Position numbers and translations under genes: made by a program. This document shows positions 50,464 to 58,482 of a stretch of DNA of 58,517 bases, one piece after another. Source of the stretch: Thermoleophilia bacterium (GTDB taxonomy: Bacteria; Actinomycetota; Thermoleophilia; Gaiellales; Gaiellaceae); NCBI GenBank assembly GCA_020845695.1, contig JADLFG010000014.1, positions 1 to 58,517 on the forward strand, in the 5' to 3' direction. The notes below the pieces were generated by a model that was given only the letters and a program-made list of their open reading frames with translations, ran no database searches and was not told where the DNA came from. Position 1 is the first letter of the stretch. Every line of letters begins with the position of its first letter.

Positions 50464-52092
50464 TCAGGTCGCCCGGAAGACAGCGATCAGCACCGAGACG
50501 ATCGGTCGCTCCTTAGATACGACCTCGGCGCCCCGCTCGCGGAGATCATCGAGGATCAGAACAGCCATGCGCTCGGCCAGTTGCTTCTTCGAGACAACGA
50601 CGCCTCCGTACGCGGGTTGCAGCGCAAGCGCGAGGGTGAATGCCGCCACCGCCTTCGCTTGCTTTCCAGCCTTCGCCCGGTGAGCGCCGTAGAGGGTGCG
50701 CAGCGTCTCCGCGTCGAGCGCCAGGGTTGCACCCGAGTCCGCGCCGATGGTTGCGATCAGGTCGACGATCTCCTGATCGCTGAAGTTCGCCTCCTCGAAG
50801 CTGGTGTCCCAAAGGAAGCTCGTCTCGTCGGTCAGCACGCCGTCGCGCTTCATCAGCGCGACCTGACCCTCGATCGCGCCCTCGCGATCGGCGACGAGGA
50901 TGACGTAGCGCGGGAAGGTCTTGATGGCGCGCAGCATCTCCTGCTGCTGCGATGCGCCGCCGACCCCGTGCAGGCGGTGGATGGTCACACCCATGTCCTC
51001 GAGCGGCATCCCCGCCACCTCCTCGAGCACTCGACGGCAGACGATCTGCTCGGTGTCGCCCTCGACGACGATGTGCACCTGATACGGGTGCAGATCGCGC
51101 AGGCGCAGCTCGACGGCGAGATCAGCCCGCGTGTAGCCGAGTGTCGGCCACTCACCGAACAGGCGCTTCTTCCACGACTTGTCCGAGACGTCATAGATGT
51201 CGTCCGGGTTGAGCAACAGCTCGTCGGTCAGGTCGAAGTAGAAGCGGCGCAGCATCTCGGCCGCGTCGTAAGCATCCTGCGCGCGCCGGGCAACTCCGCG
51301 CAGCCTCGCTCGCTGCTTGAACGGCGCCATCCGGAAGAGCATGTGCCAGTAGCGCAGCGGGTCATCGCGCATCCCGTGCGAGGCGAGGCGCTGGTGCATG
51401 GCCTTCAAGTCCTCGAGCGCGAGGCCGAGCTCTTCGAGCACGCGCTGGGCCTCGAACGACGGCTCGAGCTCGCGCGGGTCGACGAGCTCGCCGGTGCCCG
51501 GATGCCGCACCAGGCTGACCGTGCTCTTCGTCAATGTCCCTTTGACCGACGGCCCGTAGCAGCTCTGGAGCCGGACGAGGACGAGCAGGAGGTCACGCCA
51601 GCCTCGATGGAGCGTGCGCCACGTGTCGAGCCGGACACCCCAGAAGTCGCGGAGGACCGGGTTGACGACCTGCCGCCGCTCATCGTCGAGGAGCCACTCG
51701 AGCGAGACAGAGGCCTTGGGCAACTCGATCGCGTCGTTGAGGTAGAGCAGCTGCCACGGCGAGTAGAACGGCCGCGGCGCGACAGTGACACCATCGCTGG
51801 CGGCGTACTCGGTCCAGGGCAGGTAGTCGCGCTCGTCGCAGAAGACGATGACCTCCCCGCCGTCGGCGTCCCAAGTCTCGAAGAGGATCGGTGAGAACGC
51901 CCCCTCGCGGTCGAGGGGCTCGAGCTCACCGAGGAGCGTCGAGCTGAAAGCCGAGCACTGGATTCCACGCTCGCGCGCCTCACTGCAGAGCTTCGAGATG
52001 CCGATCAGCGGGAACTGATGGAACGCGTTTGTCTCGTAGGCACGGCGAAAGCTGTAGTTGACTCTCCCCTGCTTGTCGGCGATGGCTCCCAT
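50464..52092 (-). CDS. TOPRIM-domain protein of the defence island (OLD-like)
   Basis: A 542-residue protein. Residues 338-430 look like a TOPRIM metal-binding fold: VHIVVEGDTEQIVCRRVLEE (EGDTE at 344-348) and, after a glycine-rich HGVGGASQQQ, VILVADREGAIEG (acidic pair near 402-404), as in OLD-family nucleases. No ATPase domain is attached; the first 330 residues are an unrecognised region with many Trp, Tyr and Arg. The start is set at ATG 52092 (MGAIADKQGRVNYSF); 24 upstream codons overlap the preceding gene. A nuclease role in phage defence is inferred from fold and context. Confidence 0.7.
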   Translation of the reverse strand: MGAIADKQGRVNYSFRRAYETNAFHQFPLIGISKLCSEARERGIQCSAFSSTLLGELEPLDREGAFSPILFETWDADGGEVIVFCDERDYLPWTEYAASDGVTVAPRPFYSPWQLLYLNDAIELPKASVSLEWLLDDERRQVVNPVLRDFWGVRLDTWRTLHRGWRDLLLVLVRLQSCYGPSVKGTLTKSTVSLVRHPGTGELVDPRELEPSFEAQRVLEELGLALEDLKAMHQRLASHGMRDDPLRYWHMLFRMAPFKQRARLRGVARRAQDAYDAAEMLRRFYFDLTDELLLNPDDIYDVSDKSWKKRLFGEWPTLGYTRADLAVELRLRDLHPYQVHIVVEGDTEQIVCRRVLEEVAGMPLEDMGVTIHRLHGVGGASQQQEMLRAIKTFPRYVILVADREGAIEGQVALMKRDGVLTDETSFLWDTSFEEANFSDQEIVDLIATIGADSGATLALDAETLRTLYGAHRAKAGKQAKAVAAFTLALALQPAYGGVVVSKKQLAERMAVLILDDLRERGAEVVSKERPIVSVLIAVFRAT

Positions 52093-52117
52093 CTGGCGAA
52101 GTCGTCCTGCGCGGTGA

Positions 52118-52933
52118 TCACCGCCCGCGGAGCTGGTCGCCTGCCTGTCGCGCCAGATCGGCAAGCTCCTGCAACTCCTGCGCGAGAGCTGCGGTTTCCG
52201 AGGTCGCGACTCTTCGCGCTTCGTGCGCGGTCGCGATCGCTGCCATGACCTCGCCCTCGATCCGCCATGCCTTCACCAAGACGGTCGCCACGCTCTTGCC
52301 CTTCGCCATCGCTGCGACATCGACCGTCTCGCCACCGTCGATGAGCGCCGCAAGGCGGTCGGCATCGCCGGACGCATCAACCAGGTGAGCGAGCTTTGTT
52401 GCGTTGTCCAGCGCGGCCAGTGGGCCTCGTCGGGTCGCGTATGCAGCCCACCGTTGCTCGAGCTCGCTGCGCGCGGCGTCCCCCAGGCTTGCGACGCGGC
52501 TCCGTCTGGCTGCCAGGGCGCGTGCCTGGACAGCGAAGAACCGGCCGAGTTCGACGACCCCGCCTGGGAAATCGCCGTCGGGCGGCAGAGGATGGCGCCG
52601 GAAGTTCCTTTCCCCGGCCCCGGGGTCCCAGGCGGACACGGCAGCCACCAGCAGGCGGCCCTGGCCCCCTTTCCGCAACAGCCAAGTCTCGATCTCGCAG
52701 TCGTCGGAGAGGACGATCGCCCTGCATGCAGTACCCTCCGCAAGAACGTACTTGGCCGCACGGCGTGTGTCCGGCGCGAGGGGCTCGTAGGCGATTCCGC
52801 CGCCTGACCTGTTGAAGCGGTGGAGCGGAACAGCCTCCTCCGTGATGAAGGCATCTCTCAGCCAGGCGGTCGAGTAGATGTCCCCGAAGAGAACGGGCCG
52901 TTCTTCCGGCGGGTCGACGACGTAGTCACTCAC
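52118..52933 (-). CDS. Unrecognised defence-island protein with SDDCE motif
   Basis: A 271-residue soluble protein I cannot place. It opens RPVLFGDIYSTAWLRDAF, has a striking VLSDDCEIETWL block at 74-85 (an Asp-Cys-Glu site reminiscent of conserved QDCD-type motifs in proteins encoded beside restriction systems) and a FPGGVVELGRFFAV block at 122-135. It ends in a long helical region (about 155-270). The GTG start overlaps the stop of the HTH gene by 8 bases and is preferred over upstream codons that run inside that gene. Could be an effector or a partner of the HTH protein. Confidence 0.65.
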   Translation of the reverse strand: MSDYVVDPPEERPVLFGDIYSTAWLRDAFITEEAVPLHRFNRSGGGIAYEPLAPDTRRAAKYVLAEGTACRAIVLSDDCEIETWLLRKGGQGRLLVAAVSAWDPGAGERNFRRHPLPPDGDFPGGVVELGRFFAVQARALAARRSRVASLGDAARSELEQRWAAYATRRGPLAALDNATKLAHLVDASGDADRLAALIDGGETVDVAAMAKGKSVATVLVKAWRIEGEVMAAIATAHEARRVATSETAALAQELQELADLARQAGDQLRGR

Positions 52934-53837
52934 GGATCTCCACCAGAGGAGCCGGTGCTGCGATCGCGCCAACTCCGAGAGGAACTCCAAGGTCGGCAAC
53001 GGCCCAGAGCGGAGTCAGCACCGGTGGCTCGGTCTCGGCCTCGATGGCAGCAACGTCCTCGAGGCGTTGCGCCGTAGACGCCCGCCTGCCAGTAGCGACA
53101 AGCTGAAGATTGAGGAAGTCCCTCCAGTTACGGCGAGAGGCAGCGGGCGAGCCGAGCAGCGCGCTCGCCTCCTCCCGGGTACGAGCGATTCGCTCGTCGT
53201 CGTAATGCAGGAGGAAGACGAAGTTTTCGTCGAGAGCCGACTCGGGATCCTCGAGCGCCGCGATGTTCTCCTCCAGCTGCCGCACAGCATGGACGCGCCA
53301 AGGAGCTTCAGTCACGAGATCGGTGGGTCTGGCTCCCTCACGGAGGCGGTCGAGGAGCGATTGACCTGAGAAGCTGTCGAGCAGCTCCCCTCGCGTGTCA
53401 CCTGCATCGCCGAGCTCGATGCTCATGACCAGCGAGTCGAGAGCGAACAGCCGCTCTTCGTGCTCGGCGCTCAAGCCTCCTCCATGTCGCCACAGGTGGA
53501 TCGAGCGTGGGGCCACCCCGAGCGCCTCGGCTATCTGACCCCAGGTGAGGTCAGTCCTTTCCTTGATGGACTCGAGGAGCTCGGAAGGTGGCACCGTACC
53601 GTGCGGAGACCCCTCAGGTTCGAAGACGTCGGCAAGCTGGGTGTACGTCCTGACGTGAGCTGATGTCAGGCCGCCAAGATCAACGAGCTGCGGCACTGCG
53701 GACGCACCGGTCGGACGTGCGAGAATCGTGACGCCCAGCAGCAGAGGCACACTGCGACTTGCGGTCCGCACCTTCGCCGCAACTGGGAGGCTGTTCGTCG
53801 GCTCCGCAAACACCGGATCTGCGACAGCGACGGTCAT
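52926..53837 (-). CDS. Helix-turn-helix protein of the defence island
   Basis: A 303-residue protein. A central helix-turn-helix is visible at about 97-118 (LTWGQIAEALGVAPRSIHLWRHG), flanked by an N-terminal Thr/Val/Pro-rich region of 75 residues and a C-terminal helical region of 180 residues with SALDENFVFLLHYDDE. I do not recognise the full-length family. The ATG overlaps the TIGR04255 stop (ATGA), and its stop overlaps the next start. It may regulate the operon or bind invading DNA. Confidence 0.7.
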   Translation of the reverse strand: MTVAVADPVFAEPTNSLPVAAKVRTASRSVPLLLGVTILARPTGASAVPQLVDLGGLTSAHVRTYTQLADVFEPEGSPHGTVPPSELLESIKERTDLTWGQIAEALGVAPRSIHLWRHGGGLSAEHEERLFALDSLVMSIELGDAGDTRGELLDSFSGQSLLDRLREGARPTDLVTEAPWRVHAVRQLEENIAALEDPESALDENFVFLLHYDDERIARTREEASALLGSPAASRRNWRDFLNLQLVATGRRASTAQRLEDVAAIEAETEPPVLTPLWAVADLGVPLGVGAIAAPAPLVEIRE

Positions 53838-54676
53838 GCTTTCATGGCCTCTTTCGCAGCCTCGACCAGCGCAGGATCGGCGCCGAACCGCAGCAGGAAC
53901 TCAGGTTCGACTGCCCATCGGAAGAAGCGATACTGACGCCGCGAGAAGTCGAGCGCCTGGGCGACGATCTCTCCTACGTCGAAGCGGCATCTCGTCTCCT
54001 CGAAGACGTCGATGTCGAGCACCCAGCTCGCCGAGCTCGCAGCCGGGAGCGCCGCATCGACCGCCACGTTCTGCGGTAGAAACCCCCACCGGGCCGCGAG
54101 AAGAACGTCGCCCTGCCGATACCGCAACTGGCAGATGCTCGCCTCGAGCTGAGCGTCCCTCACAGGGACGCCGTAGACGCCCAGGACCTCCTGGCGCACG
54201 AGCTCCGAGAGACGATCCAGATCAGTGGGCTCGGTGAGCTGCTGGATGTACCTGACCCCCACTCGCTCGACGAGGGCGGGATTCGCGTGCTCTGCAGTCG
54301 CCTGAAGCACACGCTTAAGGCGCTCAAAGAAGTCCACGTGGCCGCGATAGTCGGTCGTCTCAAGGGTGACGAACCCTGTGCCGAGCGACACACGCCAGTT
54401 TCCCTCGGCGCTAGCGAAACGCCACAGTCGGGTCTGGGCTCCGCTCGGCGGGGCGTCAGCGGTCGGGGGAAGCGAGATCATGAACTCGAATTCGGAGCTC
54501 GCGATCGGGTAGTCCGCGCCGAGGTCCTGCTGGAAGCGGCCGGCGAACGCCTCTTCCGCTACAGCGAAGATGTGAGGGAATCGCACCTGTGCGAGGACAC
54601 GAGCGAGCGGGGGCGGGTTGAGGGGGATCGTCTCAACCCGCTCGACTCCGAACGGATGAGCAACCGTGCCCGCCAC
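53834..54676 (-). CDS. TIGR04255-family protein
   Basis: A 280-residue protein of the sporadically distributed TIGR04255 family: N-terminal PLNPPPLARVLAQVRFPHIFAV, then WRVSLGTGFVTLETTDYRGHVDFFERLKRVL and VERVGVRYIQQL, the most conserved blocks. The family has no proven activity but often sits among mobile and defence genes. It is the first gene of the island, starting GTG 54676 directly behind an unusually A/T-rich stretch, and is coupled to the HTH gene. It probably forms a complex with the products downstream (inference). Confidence 0.75.
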   Translation of the reverse strand: MAGTVAHPFGVERVETIPLNPPPLARVLAQVRFPHIFAVAEEAFAGRFQQDLGADYPIASSEFEFMISLPPTADAPPSGAQTRLWRFASAEGNWRVSLGTGFVTLETTDYRGHVDFFERLKRVLQATAEHANPALVERVGVRYIQQLTEPTDLDRLSELVRQEVLGVYGVPVRDAQLEASICQLRYRQGDVLLAARWGFLPQNVAVDAALPAASSASWVLDIDVFEETRCRFDVGEIVAQALDFSRRQYRFFRWAVEPEFLLRFGADPALVEAAKEAMKA

Positions 54677-54700
54677 GCTTCATACAATACTTCACATATG
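54677..54700. promoter_or_regulatory. A/T-rich promoter/operator candidate of the defence operon
   Basis: Read on the minus strand, CATATGTGAAGTATTGTATG lies just ahead of the GTG start of the TIGR04255 gene. It is by far the most A/T-rich piece in this area. It contains a TATTGT minus-10-like box and a direct repeat TGAAGTAT/TGTGAAG. It may serve both as promoter and as the binding site of the HTH protein. Confidence 0.45.
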
Positions 54701-54874
54701 CCCGGCTGTCTAGCTTTCCCCAACGGCAGGTGAGGTGCTCACAGGTCAGCGCAACCCGTATAAGGAGTCAACGCTCCCGGGCGCGGGTCCAACACCGCGG
54801 GTCGGCGATGCGTCCGCCGCTGGTCCGGGTTCCCACCGCCGTGTCCGCGCGGCGCCGGACGGGGCAGCTTCGGG
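54701..54874. other. Intergenic stretch between glmS and the defence operon
   Basis: About 170 bases downstream of glmS. On the minus strand it contains TTGACT (54763-54768), a plausible minus-35 box for the defence operon, followed by CCTTATACG. No gene-like frame is seen. This is the island boundary on the glmS side; no repeat of a tRNA end or integrase is visible. Confidence 0.35.
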
Positions 54875-56695
54875 CTACTCGACCGTGACGGTCTTCGCGA
54901 GGTTGCGCGGCTGGTCGACGTTGAGGCCGAGCAGGCGGGCGATCCGGTAGGCGAGCAGCTGCAGCGGGACGACGGCGAGCGCCGCCTGCAGGAACGGGTG
55001 CGTGCGCGGGACGTAGATCACGTCGGACGCGTGGTGCTGGATGTCCTCGTTGCCGTCCGTCGCGATCGCGATCACCGAGGCGCCGCGCGCGCGCGTCTCC
55101 TGGATGTTCGAGACGACCTTGTCGTACACGTCCGAGTCGGTCGCGACGCAGACGACCGGCGTGTCCTCGTCGAGCAGCGCGATCGGGCCGTGCTTCATCT
55201 CGCCGGCCGAGTACGCCTCGGTCGGGATGTAGGAGATCTCCTTCAGCTTCAGCGCGCCCTCGAGGCAGACGGGCAGCCCGATGTGGCGGCCGAGGTAGAG
55301 GAAGAACGGCTTCCTGTAGTGGCGCTCCGCGATTTCCGCGATCGGGTGGTCGGCGGCGAGGAACGCGGCGATCTTGTCCGGCAGCGACTCCACCTCCGCG
55401 AGCAGCGCCGAGACCTCCTCGCCGGCGAGCGTCCCGCGCGCCTCCGCCAGGCGCAGCGCGAGCAGGTAGAGGAGCGTCACCTGGGCCGTGAACGTCTTCG
55501 TCGCGGCCACGCCCATCTCGAGGCCCGCGCGCGTGTACAGCACCCGGTCGACCTCGCGGGTGATCTGCGAGCCCATCATGTTCGTGATCCCGAGCGTGTG
55601 CGCGCCCTTCTCCCGGGCCAGGCGCATCGCGGCGATCGTGTCCGCGGTCTCGCCCGACTGGGAGATCCCGATCACGAGCGTGTCCCGGGTCAGGACCGGG
55701 TTGCGGTAGCGCCACTCGCTCGCGATGTCAGGCTCGACGGGGACGCGTGCCCACTCCTCGATCACGTAGCGCCCGACGACGCCCGCGTGGTAGGAGGTAC
55801 CGCAGGAGATGATCACGATCCGGCGCAGGTGCAGGAGCTCCTCGTCGGTCAATCCGATGTCCTCGAGCGCGAGCTTCCCGTGGCGGACCCGCTCGCCGAT
55901 CGTGTCGGCGACCGACACGGGCTGCTCGTGGATCTCCTTGAGCATGAACGTCTCGTAACCCTGCTTCTCGGCGGCCTCGTCGTCCCAGTCGACCTGCGCC
56001 TCGGCACGCTCGACCTCGTCCCCGCCCGCAAAGAAGCGGGCGCCCGCGCTCGTGATCGCGACGACGTCGCCGTCCTCGATCAGCTGGACTCGCCGGGTCT
56101 CGCCGAGGAACGCGGCGATCGAGGAGGCGAGGAACGTCTCGCCCTTGCCGACGCCGACGACGAGCGGGCACTGGTAGCGGGCGCCGACGAGCAGGCCCGG
56201 ATGAGCGGCGTGCGTGACGACGAACGCGTAGTGCCCCTCGAGCTCACCGTACACCGCCCGCACCGCCTCGACGAGGTCGCCCGCGTAGTGACGCTCGAGC
56301 AGGTGGGCGACGACCTCGGCGTCGGTCTCGGAGCTGAACGCGTGACCGTCGGCCTCGAGGCTCTCGCGCAGCTCCCGGAAGTTCTCGACGATCCCGTTCA
56401 GGACGACGGCGACCTCATCGCCGCAGCCCGTCAAGGGGTGCGCGTTCTCCTCGCTGACCCGCCCGTGCGTCGCCCAGCGGGTGTGGCCGATCCCGGTCGT
56501 GGCATGCGACCCGTTCTCACCGGTGACAGCCTTCAGGTGCGACAGGTTGCCGACCGCCCGCACGTAGTCGGGCCCGTCCTGCTCGAGCAGGCACATCCCG
56601 GCGGAGTCGTAGCCGCGGTACTCGAGCCGCTCCAGCCCGCGCAGCAAGAGCTCCTTCGCACGCCGCTCCCCGACGTATCCGATGATCCCGCACAC
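54875..56695 (-). CDS. glmS: Glutamine-fructose-6-phosphate aminotransferase
   Basis: A 606-residue enzyme that makes glucosamine-6-phosphate from fructose-6-phosphate and glutamine, the entry to UDP-GlcNAc. The N-terminal class II amidotransferase has Cys as residue 2 after GTG (CGIIGYVG, the nucleophile after Met removal), then two SIS domains (SCGTSYHAG, ISQSGETADT, YLGRHIGLP) and the terminal NLAKTVTVE. The start at the GTG before Cys is required by the mechanism. No glmS ribozyme is recognised upstream. Confidence 0.96.
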   Translation of the reverse strand: MCGIIGYVGERRAKELLLRGLERLEYRGYDSAGMCLLEQDGPDYVRAVGNLSHLKAVTGENGSHATTGIGHTRWATHGRVSEENAHPLTGCGDEVAVVLNGIVENFRELRESLEADGHAFSSETDAEVVAHLLERHYAGDLVEAVRAVYGELEGHYAFVVTHAAHPGLLVGARYQCPLVVGVGKGETFLASSIAAFLGETRRVQLIEDGDVVAITSAGARFFAGGDEVERAEAQVDWDDEAAEKQGYETFMLKEIHEQPVSVADTIGERVRHGKLALEDIGLTDEELLHLRRIVIISCGTSYHAGVVGRYVIEEWARVPVEPDIASEWRYRNPVLTRDTLVIGISQSGETADTIAAMRLAREKGAHTLGITNMMGSQITREVDRVLYTRAGLEMGVAATKTFTAQVTLLYLLALRLAEARGTLAGEEVSALLAEVESLPDKIAAFLAADHPIAEIAERHYRKPFFLYLGRHIGLPVCLEGALKLKEISYIPTEAYSAGEMKHGPIALLDEDTPVVCVATDSDVYDKVVSNIQETRARGASVIAIATDGNEDIQHHASDVIYVPRTHPFLQAALAVVPLQLLAYRIARLLGLNVDQPRNLAKTVTVE

Positions 56696-56838
56696 AGGCG
56701 CCCTCCCCTCGTCGCCTAGCCTCGCCTGCTGCTGTATCGGCAATCGCCCGGCTCGACTCCAGACCTTCTCGCCACGCGCCGCTCCCCTCCCCGGGATCCC
56801 TGAAGACGAAGAGCCCGGCGAGCCGTGATTCCTTGCGG
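56696..56838. other. Intergenic stretch between glmM and glmS
   Basis: 143 bases between the glmM stop and the glmS start on the minus strand. A GGAGG-like ribosome site (GAGGGGAGGG when read on the minus strand) precedes the glmS GTG. No ribozyme or other RNA fold is recognised. Confidence 0.3.
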
Positions 56839-58104
56839 CTAGCCGAGCTCCTGCTCGACGAGAGACGCCATCCTAGCACAGAGGTTTTCCGCCTCCGATG
56901 CGGCCTCCGCCTCCGCCAGGACACGCACGAGCGGCTCGGTTCCCGAGGGCCGCACGAGCACGCGAGCGCGCCCCTCGAGCGACGCGTTGACCTCCGCGAC
57001 GCGGGCGACGAGCTCCGGCGTGAGCAGCCGGGAGCGCACCGCGACGTTGCGTTTCTCCTGCGGCAGGCGAGGCATCACCGAAACCGCCTCGGCGAGGGAC
57101 TGACCGGCGCCGACGAGCGTCGAGCAGAGCATGAGCGCCGCCGCCAGGCCGTCGCCGGTGACGTGCCCGTCGAGGCAGATCAGGTGCCCGGACTGCTCGC
57201 CGCCGAGGACCCCGCCCTCGCGCCGGAGCGCCTCGAGCACGTAGCGGTCGCCCACGTCGGTCGTCACGACCCTCACGCCGCGCTCGGCCATCAGCCGGTG
57301 GAAGCCGAGGTTCGTCATCACCGTGACCGCGACGAGCGCGACGCCACGATGGAGGGCGAGCACGGCGAGGATCTGATCCCCGTCCACCTCCGCCCCGCTT
57401 GCATCGACCGCCAGCATCCGGTCACCGTCGCCGTCGAACGCCACGCCCAGATCCAACCCGTGCTCGCGAACGCGGCCGGAGAGCAGCGCCAGATCGGTGG
57501 CTCCGCAGGCCTCGTTGATGTTCGAGCCGTCCGGGCTGTCGGCGACCGCGACGACCTCGGCGCCGAGCCGCCGCAGCACGCCCGGCGCGATCCCCGCCAG
57601 GGCGCCGTTCGCGCAGTCGACTCCCACACGCAGACCGTCCAGCGGCGAGCCGAAACGCTCGGCGATCGCGTCCGCGTAGCGCGCTCGGAGACCCTCCGCC
57701 GAGCGTGTCGCGCCGCACCGGGTCACCGCCGCCCGGTCGAGCAGCGCCTCGACCTGCTCCTCCTCGCCATCCGTCAGCTTCGTCCCCGCCGCGAAGAACT
57801 TGACGCCGTTGTACGCGGCCGGATTGTGAGACGCCGATACGACCGCGCCGGCGCCTTCGGCAAGCAGCGCCACCGCCGGCGACGGCAGCACGCCGCCGAG
57901 CACGACGTCCGACCCGCCCGCGGCGAGGCCGCCGGCTAACGCCCGTTCCAGCACGGCCCCCGACGCGCGCGTGTCACGCCCGACCAGCACGGGCGCACCC
58001 TCACACCAGCGGGCGAACGCCGACCCGAGCCGCTCGACCAGCAGGTCGGTCAGATTCTGCCCGTAGACGCCGCGAACGCCGTCGGTGCCGAAGTAGCGTC
58101 GCAA
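56839..58104 (-). CDS. glmM: Phosphoglucosamine mutase
   Basis: A 421-residue enzyme that converts glucosamine-6-phosphate to glucosamine-1-phosphate. It has the start RYFGTDGVRG, catalytic phospho-Ser in VVSASHNPAAYNG (near 92), metal loop FDGDGDRM (near 225) and phosphate-binding RPSGTEPLVR at the end. The start is TTG 58102-58104, giving the conserved opening RRYFGTDGVRGVYG. It lies upstream of glmS in the same direction, an orderly UDP-GlcNAc pair. Confidence 0.95.
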   Translation of the reverse strand: MRRYFGTDGVRGVYGQNLTDLLVERLGSAFARWCEGAPVLVGRDTRASGAVLERALAGGLAAGGSDVVLGGVLPSPAVALLAEGAGAVVSASHNPAAYNGVKFFAAGTKLTDGEEEQVEALLDRAAVTRCGATRSAEGLRARYADAIAERFGSPLDGLRVGVDCANGALAGIAPGVLRRLGAEVVAVADSPDGSNINEACGATDLALLSGRVREHGLDLGVAFDGDGDRMLAVDASGAEVDGDQILAVLALHRGVALVAVTVMTNLGFHRLMAERGVRVVTTDVGDRYVLEALRREGGVLGGEQSGHLICLDGHVTGDGLAAALMLCSTLVGAGQSLAEAVSVMPRLPQEKRNVAVRSRLLTPELVARVAEVNASLEGRARVLVRPSGTEPLVRVLAEAEAASEAENLCARMASLVEQELG

Positions 58105-58213
58105 CGTCCGTGCAGCCTAGCCGGCTCGCCCGGCCCGGGCGCGCGCAGCGGGTCGGTTCTCGAACCACCCGGGCCGGGCCCCCGAGCATCCCGCGAGCAG
58201 CGCGGGGACGACG

Positions 58214-58292
58214 TGGGGGCGGGACTTGTCCCGCCCCCAACCACACGCGCAGCGAAAAACAGGCCGGCTGCGGGCCGGACAATCCCGGCCCC
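58214..58292. repeat. Two-hairpin intergenic repeat, copy 1
   Basis: Hairpin A is an 11-base perfect inverted repeat GGGGGCGGGAC / GTCCCGCCCCC with a 2-base loop (58215-58238). Hairpin B is GGGCCGG / CCGGCCC (58272-58291). They are joined by about 33 bases containing CGCAGCGAAAAACAGG, which also resembles the link in copy 2. Confidence 0.75.
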
Positions 58293-58396
58293 AAGAGCAA
58301 CCGTCGCGACCGGCCCCGGCCCCGGCCGCGGTCTCGGTCAGGCGCCATGCGCGACCACACCGGCGCAGCTCCCGCACCACCGCCCCAATCCAGATG

Positions 58397-58482
58397 TAGG
58401 GGCGGGACTCCTTGTCCCGCCCACAACGACGCGAGCAGCACCAAACCGCACGGGCTACGGGCCGGACAAGTCCGGCCCCTAC
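58397..58482. repeat. Two-hairpin intergenic repeat, copy 2
   Basis: Hairpin A is GGGCGGGAC / GTCCCGCCC with loop TCCTT (58400-58422). Hairpin B is GGGCCGGAC / GTCCGGCCC with loop AA (58459-58478). Order, spacing (about 60 bases between hairpins) and linker (GAGCAGCACCAAACCG) match copy 1, about 185 bases away in the same orientation. The unit ends TA-C-A on both sides (TGTAGGGG and CCCCTACA). Confidence 0.75.

Noticed and set aside
49453..51894. An 813-codon plus-strand open frame opposite hsdM and the TOPRIM gene
   Set aside because: It is antisense to two genes with clear motifs and shows no domain of its own.
56696..56838. A glmS ribozyme ahead of glmS
   Set aside because: No recognisable ribozyme core; such ribozymes are mainly found in Firmicutes-type genomes and the spacer is only 143 bases.
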